Source: Prevotella sp. UBA6994 (GTDB lineage Bacteria > Bacteroidota > Bacteroidia > Bacteroidales > Bacteroidaceae). Taken from it: a DNA stretch of 64,000 nt. This document shows positions 24,547 to 33,576 of the stretch, piece by piece. The position numbers were made by a program, and so were the translations under genes. The stretch lies in NCBI GenBank assembly GCA_002449845.1, contig DJXW01000014.1, positions 84,188 through 148,187 on the forward strand, read 5' to 3'. Position 1 is the stretch's first letter; each line of letters opens with the position of its first letter. The notes below the pieces were generated by a model. The model did not search any database, was not told where the DNA came from, and saw nothing but the letters and a program-made list of their open reading frames with translations.

Positions 24547-26922
24547 TTATGATTCATTGTTGGGGGTGTTGAGAAACTTCCGCAACGTGAGAACGTTCTT
24601 ACCGTCTATGCGCTCATAGTTGACGGAATCCATGATTTGACGAACCAGATAAATGCCCAATCCTCCTATTGGGCGTTCTTCTACAGAGAGAGTCACATCA
24701 GCATCTTCCTTTTGGGTGGGATCAAAAGGAGTACCGTTGTCGGTGATGATGAATTTGAGCCTTTTAACATTGGCTTTTGCTTGAATATAAACAGACCCCA
24801 CCATTCCTTGTGGATAAGCGTAGCTCATCACGTTGACAACAGCCTCTTCCATTGCCAAGTTCATTGACATGGTTGTAGCCATGTCGAATCCCATCTTTTC
24901 GCAAACCTCATCTACGAAGACATTCAGTTGTGGAATGGTGGAAATATCGTTGGGCAACTCTAATGTCTTGCTAAAGGTGTCAGGATAATCCACCTTACAA
25001 TAGCGCAAAGCCAGCATGGATAAGTCGTCACTTTGCTCGGCATCTTTCACGAAATTGTTGATTTCTTCACTCATTTTCTTGATCAATGACATGGGTGATA
25101 CTTCATTGCCTTGGCAAAAGGCTTGTCCAACTTGAATCATACGTTCCTCACCAAAGAGTTTCTGATTGGGGTCTTCTGCTTCAGTGAGTCCGTCGGTATA
25201 GAGGAATATGGTCGTATTATACGGAATCTTGGTTTCTTCCAATTGGTATTTGTATGCTCGTAAGATTCCCACGGGAATGTTGGCTTTCACCTTCAACAAG
25301 GTTGCTTCTTTCCCTAATAACATGGGTGCGCAATGACCTGCATTGCAATAACGGAAACGACCTGAAGGTATGTCGAGAACACCGATGAAAAGGGTGACAA
25401 ACATGGAGGTCTCATTGTTTTCCGCCAAGAAATCATTGATTTGCGATACGATGCGTTGGGGCTGACTCTCATGAGTGGCAATGGTATGGAAAAGACTGCT
25501 GGTTACTGCCATGACCAATGAGGCTGGCACACCTTTTCCACTGACATCTCCTATGCAGAAAAACAACTTCTCGTCGCGAATGAAGAAATCAAACAGGTCT
25601 CCTCCCACTTCCCTTGCAGGTGTTAACTGCCCAAAGATATCTACGTCGTCCCGCTCTGGATAGGGAGGGTAAACCTTGGGAATCATGGCCCTTTGGATAT
25701 TGGTGGCAACATTCAGTTCTCCCTTGATGCGCCCTTTCTCCTCGTTGACGGTTTGTAGCTTTTGGATATAATCGCTCAACGACTGTTGCATGAACTTGAA
25801 AGAGTTGTGCAACTTAAACATCTCGTCTCTTGACTTGATTTGAGGCAATGGGGCATTGAGATTGCCTTTAGCGATTTCTTCGGTAGATTCGGTAAACCGT
25901 TCCAGAGGGTACAAAAGACTTTTTACTTGTATGGAACAAAGGAACATGATGAGCAGTAATCCAATGAGCAATAAGATAATGATGATGATGCTACTTGCCA
26001 GAGCTATTGCCATGAAGCTATGTTCAGGACACACAATGCCTATCGACCACTTCATCCGTTCTACAGGTGAGAAGAACACGTAGCATTCTTCATGGTTGTA
26101 ATACAACTTTTGTGTTCCACTCTTCCCTGATATCATGTCGTTGACTACCGAATTAAATTTGGCGTCTTTGCTTTCATTGGCAAAGTCGAAAATCTTCTTC
26201 GTGAATAATCTGGTAGTATCGGGGTGTACGATGTATGTTCCGTCATGGGTAATGGCGAAACTGTAGGCATCATCGTAATACTTGATGTTATCTATCAACA
26301 TACTTAGCTTGTCGAGGGATAAGTCGGCAGTCACCACGGCTATCAAATTGCTGTCGTTGTCTAAGATGGGATGAGAGTAAGTGGTCATGACCATGTTTCC
26401 GCCACCCTCGTCATAGTAAGGTTCACTCCAACTCTCTTGCTTCTTTTCTTGAATTTTCTTAAACCAGTTTTGGTTGAGGTAGTTGTAGTCTTTGGAACCT
26501 AATTGCTTGGTATGTATGCCCATACTATCCTGAAAGGCGTATGGTGAGAACAATGAACCCTCATCAGAGAAATAATCGGGTATAAAGGCTATAGCAGAAC
26601 CGGAAATCATGGGATTTACCCTTACGATACGGCGTACCACCTCATAAATCTTGCCAGGATCATCCAAGTTGTTCTCTATAATAGGTATGTTGTTTTCTAT
26701 TGCCACTTCCACAGAGTTAAGTATGTTCTCTATGCTCTGGTTGGTCATGTGCAAAGCTCCTACGGCTCCTCTCTCTGCCTCTATTAACAATGCTTTTTTG
26801 ATGAAAATATTGATGACATATCCAACACAACCAAAGATGATTGTAACTATCAGGATAACTCGAAGGGTGAGCCTGTGCCTGAAAGATGTTGACGTTGGAA
26901 AATATCGTTCAATTATGTTCAT
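24547..26922 (-). CDS. SpoIIE-family PP2C phosphatase fused to sensor and RsbW-like kinase domains
   Basis: A 791-residue membrane signalling protein. In order: a membrane helix (about 20-43), an extracytoplasmic double-Cache sensor (44-300), a second helix (IIIIILLLIGLLLIMFLC), a HAMP domain (about 330-385), a SpoIIE/RsbU-type PP2C phosphatase (about 405-640) and a C-terminal HATPase_c kinase domain (about 655-785). The phosphatase has metal-binding motifs in EVGGDLFDFF and GDVSGKGVPASLVMA. The kinase domain has MEEAVVNVMSYAYP, DNGTPFDP and GGLGIYLVRQIMD. It therefore carries both opposing enzymes of a partner switch, controlled by an external signal. It is the first gene of the operon with SLC13 and two STAS genes. 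Confidence 0.92.
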   Translation of the reverse strand: MNIIERYFPTSTSFRHRLTLRVILIVTIIFGCVGYVINIFIKKALLIEAERGAVGALHMTNQSIENILNSVEVAIENNIPIIENNLDDPGKIYEVVRRIVRVNPMISGSAIAFIPDYFSDEGSLFSPYAFQDSMGIHTKQLGSKDYNYLNQNWFKKIQEKKQESWSEPYYDEGGGNMVMTTYSHPILDNDSNLIAVVTADLSLDKLSMLIDNIKYYDDAYSFAITHDGTYIVHPDTTRLFTKKIFDFANESKDAKFNSVVNDMISGKSGTQKLYYNHEECYVFFSPVERMKWSIGIVCPEHSFMAIALASSIIIIILLLIGLLLIMFLCSIQVKSLLYPLERFTESTEEIAKGNLNAPLPQIKSRDEMFKLHNSFKFMQQSLSDYIQKLQTVNEEKGRIKGELNVATNIQRAMIPKVYPPYPERDDVDIFGQLTPAREVGGDLFDFFIRDEKLFFCIGDVSGKGVPASLVMAVTSSLFHTIATHESQPQRIVSQINDFLAENNETSMFVTLFIGVLDIPSGRFRYCNAGHCAPMLLGKEATLLKVKANIPVGILRAYKYQLEETKIPYNTTIFLYTDGLTEAEDPNQKLFGEERMIQVGQAFCQGNEVSPMSLIKKMSEEINNFVKDAEQSDDLSMLALRYCKVDYPDTFSKTLELPNDISTIPQLNVFVDEVCEKMGFDMATTMSMNLAMEEAVVNVMSYAYPQGMVGSVYIQAKANVKRLKFIITDNGTPFDPTQKEDADVTLSVEERPIGGLGIYLVRQIMDSVNYERIDGKNVLTLRKFLNTPNNES

Positions 26923-27095
26923 TTTTCTTTCACAATCAAGAGAAACACTTAAATTGTGCTAAATTATAAATAAAAACTGGATTAAACAAAAAATAAAGAT
27001 TGTTTAACAAAGAAAAATGTCTCTCACTCTCATCGTCTTGAGTGGATGAATAATCATGAACGACCTTTAAAAACCTTCGTGACTTCCTTAAAAAA

Positions 27096-27794
27096 CTATT
27101 TCACAATATCTGATAGCCAAAATGCTTGCCTACAATCAAGACAAGCCCAATGTGGCGTGATGACAGGACTGTGTCGTTGCTGAGTATGGCCGAACACCTG
27201 ATAAATATGAGGGAATGGCTTACAGGTTTCCATCTCGTTGATGTCAGCCCAGACCATACTGCCATATTGGTATCTGCCGCCACGTTCATAGCCAATCTGT
27301 GCCAAGGCATTGATACCTTCCGCAGAAAGAAGTAATTGATTGAGGTGACTGGCATTTAGTTCGCCAATGGTCTTTTCGTTGTACTTAAACCATCCTTCAT
27401 TGACACCTGCATGGGTGAAGAGCACTTGCCTGCCGTTGACTTGACATTCCCAACTCAGGCAAAAGAGAGATAGATGATTGGTGAAGACACGATGGAAATC
27501 GCTTTCCATGTAATGGCAAAACCTACTGGACATAGCTTTTTCCTGATAAGATTGAAAGATGTAATGCAAATCATGATTGCCCAAGAGCATGGTTACCCTT
27601 GGAGCATGTTCCTTGGCAAATACGATGATGTCAAGAAGGTTTATCCACGCTTCCTCGGGAGATATTCCCTCATGTGGATAAGGGTCTGCATAATCGCCGA
27701 GAAAGATAGCGTAATCATCTGGAGAAAGATTCTTAACGGCTTCTCTCCAAAAGCTACGTCCATGAATGTCGGGTAATATGAGAACGTCTTTCAT
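27096..27794 (-). CDS. Calcineurin-like metallophosphoesterase
   Basis: A 232-residue cytosolic metallophosphoesterase. The metal-binding blocks are LPDIHGR near the N terminus, FLGDYADPYPHEG, LLGNHDLHY, FTHAGVNEGW and VFGHTQQRHSP. This resembles bacterial Ser/Thr phosphatase-like and Ap4A hydrolase-like enzymes. I chose the ATG at MKDVLILPD. A TTG four codons upstream is possible but not needed. It follows the LytTR regulator gene by 30 bases on the same strand and may be read with it. Confidence 0.85.
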   Translation of the reverse strand: MKDVLILPDIHGRSFWREAVKNLSPDDYAIFLGDYADPYPHEGISPEEAWINLLDIIVFAKEHAPRVTMLLGNHDLHYIFQSYQEKAMSSRFCHYMESDFHRVFTNHLSLFCLSWECQVNGRQVLFTHAGVNEGWFKYNEKTIGELNASHLNQLLLSAEGINALAQIGYERGGRYQYGSMVWADINEMETCKPFPHIYQVFGHTQQRHSPVITPHWACLDCRQAFWLSDIVK

Positions 27795-27824
27795 GTTTTT
27801 TGCCAAGAAATAATTGGAAGTGAT

Positions 27825-28550
27825 TTATTTCCCCAGAAACTTACTGTCTAAGTATTCGTTGAAAGCAGATCGGTAGAGGTCTCCAATGGGCAGGAAGGTG
27901 TCTGCGTCAAGGATAACCCTGTTCTTGTTGACTTCTTGAATGTATTTCAGATTGACAATATACGACCTGTGAATGCGCATGAAATAGTTGGGAAGGCGTT
28001 CTTCCATCTTTTTCATACTCAACAGTACCACTATTGGCTTTCTGTCGTGGAGATAAATCTTCAGATATTCACTCATACCCTCCACGTATCTGATGTCGCT
28101 TACGTTTACCCGTACTACTTTATAGTCGGTCTTGAGAAAGAGGGCATCATCTTCGTCTGGCGTGGAGATAATGGTGGGTTGAGCATTCTGTAATTCGTAT
28201 TGTTTCTTTACTTTCAGTGCAGCACGTTGGAAATCGTCTAAACCAAAGGGTTTAAGCAAATAGTCAACCGCATCCACCTTATATCCTTCCACTGCATATT
28301 CTGAATAAGCGGTGGTAAATACCACGATGGGCGGAACAGACAACGAGCGTATAAAATCCATTCCATTCAAGTCGGGCATGTTGATGTCTATAAAGATGGC
28401 ATCAATAATGTCTTTTTCCATGATGGCTTTTGCGTCAAGTGCACTTTGACATTCTCCCACCAGTTCTAAATAGGGTATCTTCTTGATGTAAGCAGCCAGT
28501 TGTTGCAAGGCTAATGGTTCATCGTCTATGGCTAAACATTTGATCATCAT
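27825..28550 (-). CDS. LytTR-family response regulator
   Basis: A 241-residue response regulator. The receiver domain (1-120) has the acidic pair IDDEP, the phospho-acceptor Asp at about D55 in AIFIDINMPDLNG, and the conserved Lys in LLKPFGLDDF. The LytTR DNA-binding domain (about 140-241) reads VNVSDIRYVEGMSEYLKIYL and FMRIHRSYIVNLKYIQEV. Its start overlaps the stop of the histidine kinase gene as ATGA. It probably regulates the neighbouring beta-helix lipoprotein or envelope genes, which is an inference from position. Confidence 0.94.
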   Translation of the reverse strand: MMIKCLAIDDEPLALQQLAAYIKKIPYLELVGECQSALDAKAIMEKDIIDAIFIDINMPDLNGMDFIRSLSVPPIVVFTTAYSEYAVEGYKVDAVDYLLKPFGLDDFQRAALKVKKQYELQNAQPTIISTPDEDDALFLKTDYKVVRVNVSDIRYVEGMSEYLKIYLHDRKPIVVLLSMKKMEERLPNYFMRIHRSYIVNLKYIQEVNKNRVILDADTFLPIGDLYRSAFNEYLDSKFLGK

Positions 28551-29746
28551 GATTCTATTGCTCTTATATCCAGTTTTACGTCATATTCTTTCTCGTTGTC
28601 ATTGATGTCGAGCGTGTAATTGTCTCCATATATCAATTCCAAGCGTTTTTTCACATTTGCCAATCCCACACCTCCTTGCTCCTTATGACCTTCTTCATGT
28701 TTGCTGTTGGCACAAGCGAAATGCACATGGTCATCGTCAAACTTCATTTCTACATGGATGTAGGATGGTTCCTTGTAACTAATGCCGTGTTTGAACGCAT
28801 TTTCCACGAAGGTGATGAACAACATGGGGGGGATTGATTTCTCTGGAATTACCGTCGGAATGTTGACATTGATTTTCACTTTCTCGGAAAAACGCAGTTT
28901 CATCAACGTGATATAATTGTTGAGGAAATCCACTTCTCTGCTCAATAATACGGAAGATTTGGCCCCCTCATACAACACGTATCTCATCAGCTTAGACAGT
29001 TCCAGGATCGTGGATTTTGCCTTGTCTGCATCTATATCTACGAGGGCATGGATGTTGTTGAGGGTGTTCATGAAGAAATGCGGATTGATTTGGTATTTCA
29101 AGTATTCCAGTTGATTTTCCAAGTTCTCCCTTTCCAACAATTGCATTTCCATGGCATCACGTTCAGACTTAAAATAAAGTTTGATGCCTAAGTTCATGCC
29201 TAACAACAAAACCACCATAATGGAATGGATGATGTCAGTTGGTCCCATGGGGAAAGGAGACCTTTCCTCAAACCTTTTGTGACGAGGATGATTGAATGCG
29301 GGTTTCTCTTTTGGGGGATGCATGGGAGGAAATATCTCGTCATGCTTGTCATTGAATAGTTCTCGCTCTCCTCTCTCTGACATGTCTTTTGGCATTTCCC
29401 TCATTTCTTTTTGTTGGTGCATCCTCCCGTGTCTCTCAGGGCCATGAGGTCTTTGGGTGCATTGGTAAACGACAAACACAGCCAATAATGCAATGGTCGT
29501 AACCAGATACATTAATTTCTTGTGCTTATAAATCAGTAAGGGTGCAAGTATAAAATTATGAATGAGGAAGATAATCAAGTAGATGCCCCAAGTCTTCCAT
29601 ACATGGAATACATGAGTCCATTCAAAGGTGAAGTCTGCATTGGAAGATGCACGAATCGCCATGCTCACGAATGGCGTGAGAAAAAGTAGTAGCCAAAGGG
29701 CAAGGTATGTGAGATTTTCTTTAAAGTCGCGTATATGTGATGTCAT
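28547..29746 (-). CDS. LytS/YehU-type sensor histidine kinase with a His/Met-rich extracytoplasmic loop
   Basis: A 399-residue kinase with four predicted membrane helices (about 12-32, 51-73, 78-96 and 172-192), then a His_kinase domain. The phospho-acceptor His223 lies in YQINPHFFMNTLNN, and a HATPase domain follows (FVENAFKHGI, GVGLANVKKRLELIYG). The loop between helices 3 and 4 (about 98-173) is unusual: it holds seven histidines and six methionines among many charged residues and prolines. Such composition could bind metal ions, but this is inference. It is translationally coupled to the downstream LytTR regulator. Confidence 0.92.
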   Translation of the reverse strand: MTSHIRDFKENLTYLALWLLLFLTPFVSMAIRASSNADFTFEWTHVFHVWKTWGIYLIIFLIHNFILAPLLIYKHKKLMYLVTTIALLAVFVVYQCTQRPHGPERHGRMHQQKEMREMPKDMSERGERELFNDKHDEIFPPMHPPKEKPAFNHPRHKRFEERSPFPMGPTDIIHSIMVVLLLGMNLGIKLYFKSERDAMEMQLLERENLENQLEYLKYQINPHFFMNTLNNIHALVDIDADKAKSTILELSKLMRYVLYEGAKSSVLLSREVDFLNNYITLMKLRFSEKVKINVNIPTVIPEKSIPPMLFITFVENAFKHGISYKEPSYIHVEMKFDDDHVHFACANSKHEEGHKEQGGVGLANVKKRLELIYGDNYTLDINDNEKEYDVKLDIRAIES

Positions 29747-29795
29747 AGGCTATTTCTTATATTATTAACGTGAAAAGATGGAGATTATTTTATAA

Positions 29796-29842
29796 AATGG
29801 GTGTCGAACGACGTATGTCCCAGCTGTACTCGCTCGACACCC
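29796..29842 (-). terminator. Probable terminator of the carbohydrate-binding lipoprotein gene
   Basis: A 13-bp stem with one mismatch: GGGTGTCGAACGA at 29799-29811 faces TCGCTCGACACCC at 29830-29842. On the minus strand ATTTTATAAAAT follows. It separates the lipoprotein gene from the kinase gene. Confidence 0.55.
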
Positions 29843-29849
29843 TGGCCAT

Positions 29850-31697
29850 TTAATGCCATCCAGGCATTCCACCGCCCATGTTTCCCATGCCTCCTGTAGA
29901 ATTTCCGCAAGTGGAGTATGGGGTGCTTAATGAGCTGATGGTGGCTGTTGAAGTGCCAGTAGAACTTAGTGTGGCAGAAGTGACAAGTCCGTACCAATCT
30001 GTACCAGTGGCAGAAGCACCATTATATATCGTGTATGAGCTGCCTTTTTTCAAGTTGGGTGAAGTGATGAGGAAACATGATGAGCCATTGAAGGATCTTC
30101 CCATCTTAAAAGATAGTATGTTGCTGTCTCCGTTGTTGAGGGCAAGGGTCGAACCGCTTGATATGTTTCCACCAAAGACAATACTGGGTTGTGTGCTGGA
30201 TGAAGATGGGTAAGAGGTTCCACCGCCTATGCCTATCAATGTGCCGCCTGTGACAATCACTTCATATCGTTGTTCTTCGTTGGCATCAATGCCACATTCT
30301 GGTTGACCACATCCGTATGCTACGGTAGTTCCTCCCTTGACATAGACGTTTTTATTGGCATCAAGTCCGTCATTGTTGATGGCAAATGCATACGTATAAC
30401 CACCATTGAGGGTGAGGTCATAGGCTGAATTGATGGCATCATCGTATGAATATACTTCAACGCTTCCGCCATTGATGGTGATGGCTTTCTTGCTCTCGAT
30501 ACCTTCTGAACCACTATCGCCTGTGGCTCTGACCATCACGCTTCCACCGTCAATGGTGATATTTCCATCGGCTTTAATGCCCTTTGCTTTCGCGCTGTAG
30601 CTACTGTATGAATAAGTAGTGCCAGTAGTGATAACTTTCACGTTTCCGTCTTTCATGTTAAATTCCTGGTCAGTGGAGATTCCCTTTCCACCTTTTCCTG
30701 TGCTTTTGCAGAACAATTCACCACCATTGATAGTGATGGCATAGTCGGCTTTTATTCCTGCTGCTCCACTCACATCGTTCTCATCGCTGTCGTATTCTCC
30801 TTGTCCTGTGGTAATGGCAGTTACGCGTCCGCCGTCCATCACGAACACACTGTCAGTGGTGATTCCCTTACTTGCCTGTGCCGTTGTTTCACAGTTGATG
30901 ATGCCACCTTTCACGAAAATGCCATCGTTCGACTTGATGCAATTGCTGGAAGTGGATTTCACGTAGATATCGTTGCCCGGGCGAAACATGATGTAATCGT
31001 CTGAGCATATTCCGTTTTTGGTGTTCGAGTAGATTCGTAGCTTGCCACTTCCGTTGAAGAGCAATTCACCCTCGCTGAACAGTGTTGCTTTCTGGTCTTC
31101 ACTGCTGGTGGCATACGAAGTACCATCGGTAAGTGAGTTGAAGGTACCATTTGCCAATGTCACGTAGCAACGTTTTCCCACCTGAATGTTAATAGCTGGA
31201 CCATCGTTATTCTTGATGCTCACGCCATTCAGTGTAAGTTGAAACTTCTTGTTGTCGTCTCCGCTTGCCATCTTGAACATTCCGTCATTGGTGGAACCGC
31301 TCAATACGTAGTTTACGCCTTTTACGGTGGAGGTCACTATGACATCGGCACCATCAATGTTTACGTTCACACCTTCTACCAGACCGCTGCAACTTGCCGT
31401 AGTACCATCGTAGTTGATGTAAACATTGGTGTTGAAAGTGTTGTTTTCCAAATAATCCTCATTGTCAGATGGTATGTTTTCTGTTTCGCTCAATGCCGTA
31501 GAGTCAACGGCTATTTCAAATGTTGTCAGGTCGCCAGCTGTTTCTGGGGTTGAGCCAGCTGAACTGGAGCCATTGGTAGTGTTGCTCCATGTGTTTTCGT
31601 TAATTGTCAAGTCTCTGTAATAATCATCAGAGGTTGAACACGATGCTGCAATCATTGTTGCAATGGCAATTACTGTAAGATTCAAATTTTTCTCCAT
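29850..31697 (-). CDS. Cthe_2159-type (DUF4353) carbohydrate-binding beta-helix lipoprotein
   Basis: A 615-residue lipoprotein with signal peptide and lipobox (MIAASC, Cys about residue 20), then a Ser/Thr-rich spacer. The rest is a long repetitive region typical of PF14262, the Cthe_2159 carbohydrate-binding family. Repeats of the form ITINGGSVxV and GIKADGNITIDGG stack into a parallel beta-helix with many Asp residues that can bind calcium. The founding member binds acidic polysaccharide and cellulose. The C terminus ends GGMGNMGGGMPGWH, a glycine/methionine tail seen in related proteins. It lies directly upstream of the LytS/LytTR pair on the same strand. Confidence 0.88.
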   Translation of the reverse strand: MEKNLNLTVIAIATMIAASCSTSDDYYRDLTINENTWSNTTNGSSSAGSTPETAGDLTTFEIAVDSTALSETENIPSDNEDYLENNTFNTNVYINYDGTTASCSGLVEGVNVNIDGADVIVTSTVKGVNYVLSGSTNDGMFKMASGDDNKKFQLTLNGVSIKNNDGPAINIQVGKRCYVTLANGTFNSLTDGTSYATSSEDQKATLFSEGELLFNGSGKLRIYSNTKNGICSDDYIMFRPGNDIYVKSTSSNCIKSNDGIFVKGGIINCETTAQASKGITTDSVFVMDGGRVTAITTGQGEYDSDENDVSGAAGIKADYAITINGGELFCKSTGKGGKGISTDQEFNMKDGNVKVITTGTTYSYSSYSAKAKGIKADGNITIDGGSVMVRATGDSGSEGIESKKAITINGGSVEVYSYDDAINSAYDLTLNGGYTYAFAINNDGLDANKNVYVKGGTTVAYGCGQPECGIDANEEQRYEVIVTGGTLIGIGGGTSYPSSSSTQPSIVFGGNISSGSTLALNNGDSNILSFKMGRSFNGSSCFLITSPNLKKGSSYTIYNGASATGTDWYGLVTSATLSSTGTSTATISSLSTPYSTCGNSTGGMGNMGGGMPGWH

Positions 31698-31726
31698 AAT
31701 TCACATCTTTTTCGTTTAACTCATTG

Positions 31727-31734
31727 CAAAGATA
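31727..31734 (-). promoter_or_regulatory. Sigma box TATCTTTG for the carbohydrate-binding lipoprotein gene
   Basis: The minus strand reads TATCTTTGCA 30 bases upstream of the ATG. The -33 position is only T-rich. No direct repeats suitable for LytTR binding were obvious nearby. Confidence 0.55.
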
Positions 31735-31801
31735 AAGATAAGACGCTGAATGGGGAAAAACATTCAACCAATTACCAATTTTGTTCAGTAAAATTATGTG
31801 A

Positions 31802-31838
31802 TAAAAAAACATGAGGTCACACATTATGCGACCTCATG
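31802..31838 (-). terminator. Terminator of the MFS transporter gene
   Basis: CATGAGGTC and GACCTCATG form a 9-bp perfect stem with an 11-base loop. On the minus strand a TTTTTTT run follows. Confidence 0.85.
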
Positions 31839-31865
31839 CTTATAATAATTATATAAGGTGTATGG

Positions 31866-33482
31866 TTACTTGATGTTTGGTTCTTCCAATCCAAGTCCTT
31901 TTTTCTTGTCAACCACTTTCAGTACCAAGCCTAAAATCAGTGCAGCTACGCCAAGACAGGCTAACATGACAAGTGGGGCAGTGTAATCAAACTTCGTGGG
32001 GTCGGTCACTCCCTCGTTGGTGCTGTCGAGCACCTTACCAATGAGCAGTGGGAAGAGCCACAAACCAATGTTTTGTATCCAAAATATCAGGGCGTATGCT
32101 GAACCAATCACCTTGGCATCAACGAGCTTGGGTACGCTTGGCCATAAGGAAGCGGGTACCAAAGAGAATGAGGAGCCCAATACTAATATCGTGACGTATG
32201 CAATGATGATTCCACCAACGGCGTTGCCCTTGAAAAGAGGCAATACAAAGGCAAAGGTGAGGTGACAGGCAATAAGTAACAATGAACCAAGTACCAACAT
32301 GGATGCAGCCTTTCCCTTGTGGTCAACATAACTGCCGAGGATTGGGGTGATAAGTACTGCCAACAAGGGGAATACGGCGAAGATGGATTCTGCCGACTGA
32401 CGCATGTAACCCATATAACAGTAAATAACGAGCGATGCAATGGAGAGGGTGAGCAATCCGTACTTGCTGGCAGCTTTCTTTTGGAAGTTGCTGGCAAAAC
32501 CTGCAGCCGCTACTACGAGCATGATGATATATTGGACGATGGTAACGGAAGAACTTGCCCAAAATGAATCTGCTGACGGTGGGGTTAACGTCAGGTTGCA
32601 TTGCAACATGTTTACCGCATATTTCTGGAATGGGAATATGGCAGAGTAATAAAGTACGCAAAGCAACGCAACAATCCAGAAACCACTGTCGGTAAGTATC
32701 TTCCCGATGTCGCTAATCTTGAATGGGTCGTCTTTTTCTTCAGCTTCTCCTGTCTGCGCATCAAGTTTCTTGTCCATGAAGAAATAGACAACAAACATGA
32801 TAAGGGCAATACACATCAATACCACTCCAAAGGCTACAGAGCGTGATACGCTAATCTCACCACCCAACTTGGCAAAGAAGGGGGAAAAAATCATACAAGT
32901 GGCAACGCCCAGTCGAGCCAATGCCATCTCTGAACCCATTGCCAAAGCCATCTCACGACCTTTGAACCATTTTACGATACCACGGCTCACGGTGATGCCT
33001 GCCATCTCGCAGCCACAACCGAAAATCATAAAGCCACATGCGGCAAACTTAGCTGAGGCGGGCATTCCTTCATAGAAGGGTGCAACACCTAATTCTTGGA
33101 AAAGTGGGATGTAATTGAGGTTGTTGGTAAACCATGTTTCAAGTCCACTACCCATGAACGACTCACTTACGGCGTACCACTTGATACATGCTCCAATGAG
33201 CATCACGGCTCCAGAGAGTACAGCGGTGAAACGTACGCCCATCTTATCAAGGATGATACCTGCGAAGATGAGGAAGAATACAAAGACATTGAGGAACACT
33301 TCGGAGCCTTGCATGGTACCAAAGGCGGTGGAATCCCAACCACGAGTTTCCTGCATGAGGTCTTTGATGGGTGAGAGAATGTCCATGAAAATGTAGCTAC
33401 AGAACATGGCGAGTGCCAAGAGCAATAGGGCTGTCCACCTCATGCCTGCAGAGTCGCGAAGGGTTTTTACAGTGTTTGTCAT
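31866..33482 (-). CDS. MFS transporter, MFSD1-like
   Basis: A major facilitator protein of 538 residues with 12 predicted membrane helices. The loop between helices 2 and 3 reads GIILDKMGVRFTAVLSG, the MFS A-motif equivalent. A soluble insert of about 55 residues lies between helices 3 and 4, and a charged central loop (DAQTGEAEEKDDPFK) joins the halves. The pattern resembles bacterial relatives of MFSD1, a lysosomal dipeptide exporter, so peptide transport is plausible but not shown. It is encoded just downstream of an S9 peptidase on the same strand, which is consistent with peptide use. Confidence 0.8.
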   Translation of the reverse strand: MTNTVKTLRDSAGMRWTALLLLALAMFCSYIFMDILSPIKDLMQETRGWDSTAFGTMQGSEVFLNVFVFFLIFAGIILDKMGVRFTAVLSGAVMLIGACIKWYAVSESFMGSGLETWFTNNLNYIPLFQELGVAPFYEGMPASAKFAACGFMIFGCGCEMAGITVSRGIVKWFKGREMALAMGSEMALARLGVATCMIFSPFFAKLGGEISVSRSVAFGVVLMCIALIMFVVYFFMDKKLDAQTGEAEEKDDPFKISDIGKILTDSGFWIVALLCVLYYSAIFPFQKYAVNMLQCNLTLTPPSADSFWASSSVTIVQYIIMLVVAAAGFASNFQKKAASKYGLLTLSIASLVIYCYMGYMRQSAESIFAVFPLLAVLITPILGSYVDHKGKAASMLVLGSLLLIACHLTFAFVLPLFKGNAVGGIIIAYVTILVLGSSFSLVPASLWPSVPKLVDAKVIGSAYALIFWIQNIGLWLFPLLIGKVLDSTNEGVTDPTKFDYTAPLVMLACLGVAALILGLVLKVVDKKKGLGLEEPNIK

Positions 33483-33514
33483 TATGATATTATTTTTGTT
33501 GTTAATTTTTGTGA

Positions 33515-33568
33515 TTCTCGGAGTTCTCGGAGTTCTCGGAGTTCTCAGAGTTCTCAGAGTTCTCTGAT
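33515..33568. repeat. 9-bp tandem repeat, about 6 copies
   Basis: TTCTCGGAG is repeated three times, TTCTCAGAG twice, and a partial TTCTCTGAT follows, ending 9 bases before the S9 peptidase stop. It fills the spacer between the peptidase and transporter genes. Confidence 0.9.
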
Positions 33569-33576
33569 CTTTCCTA

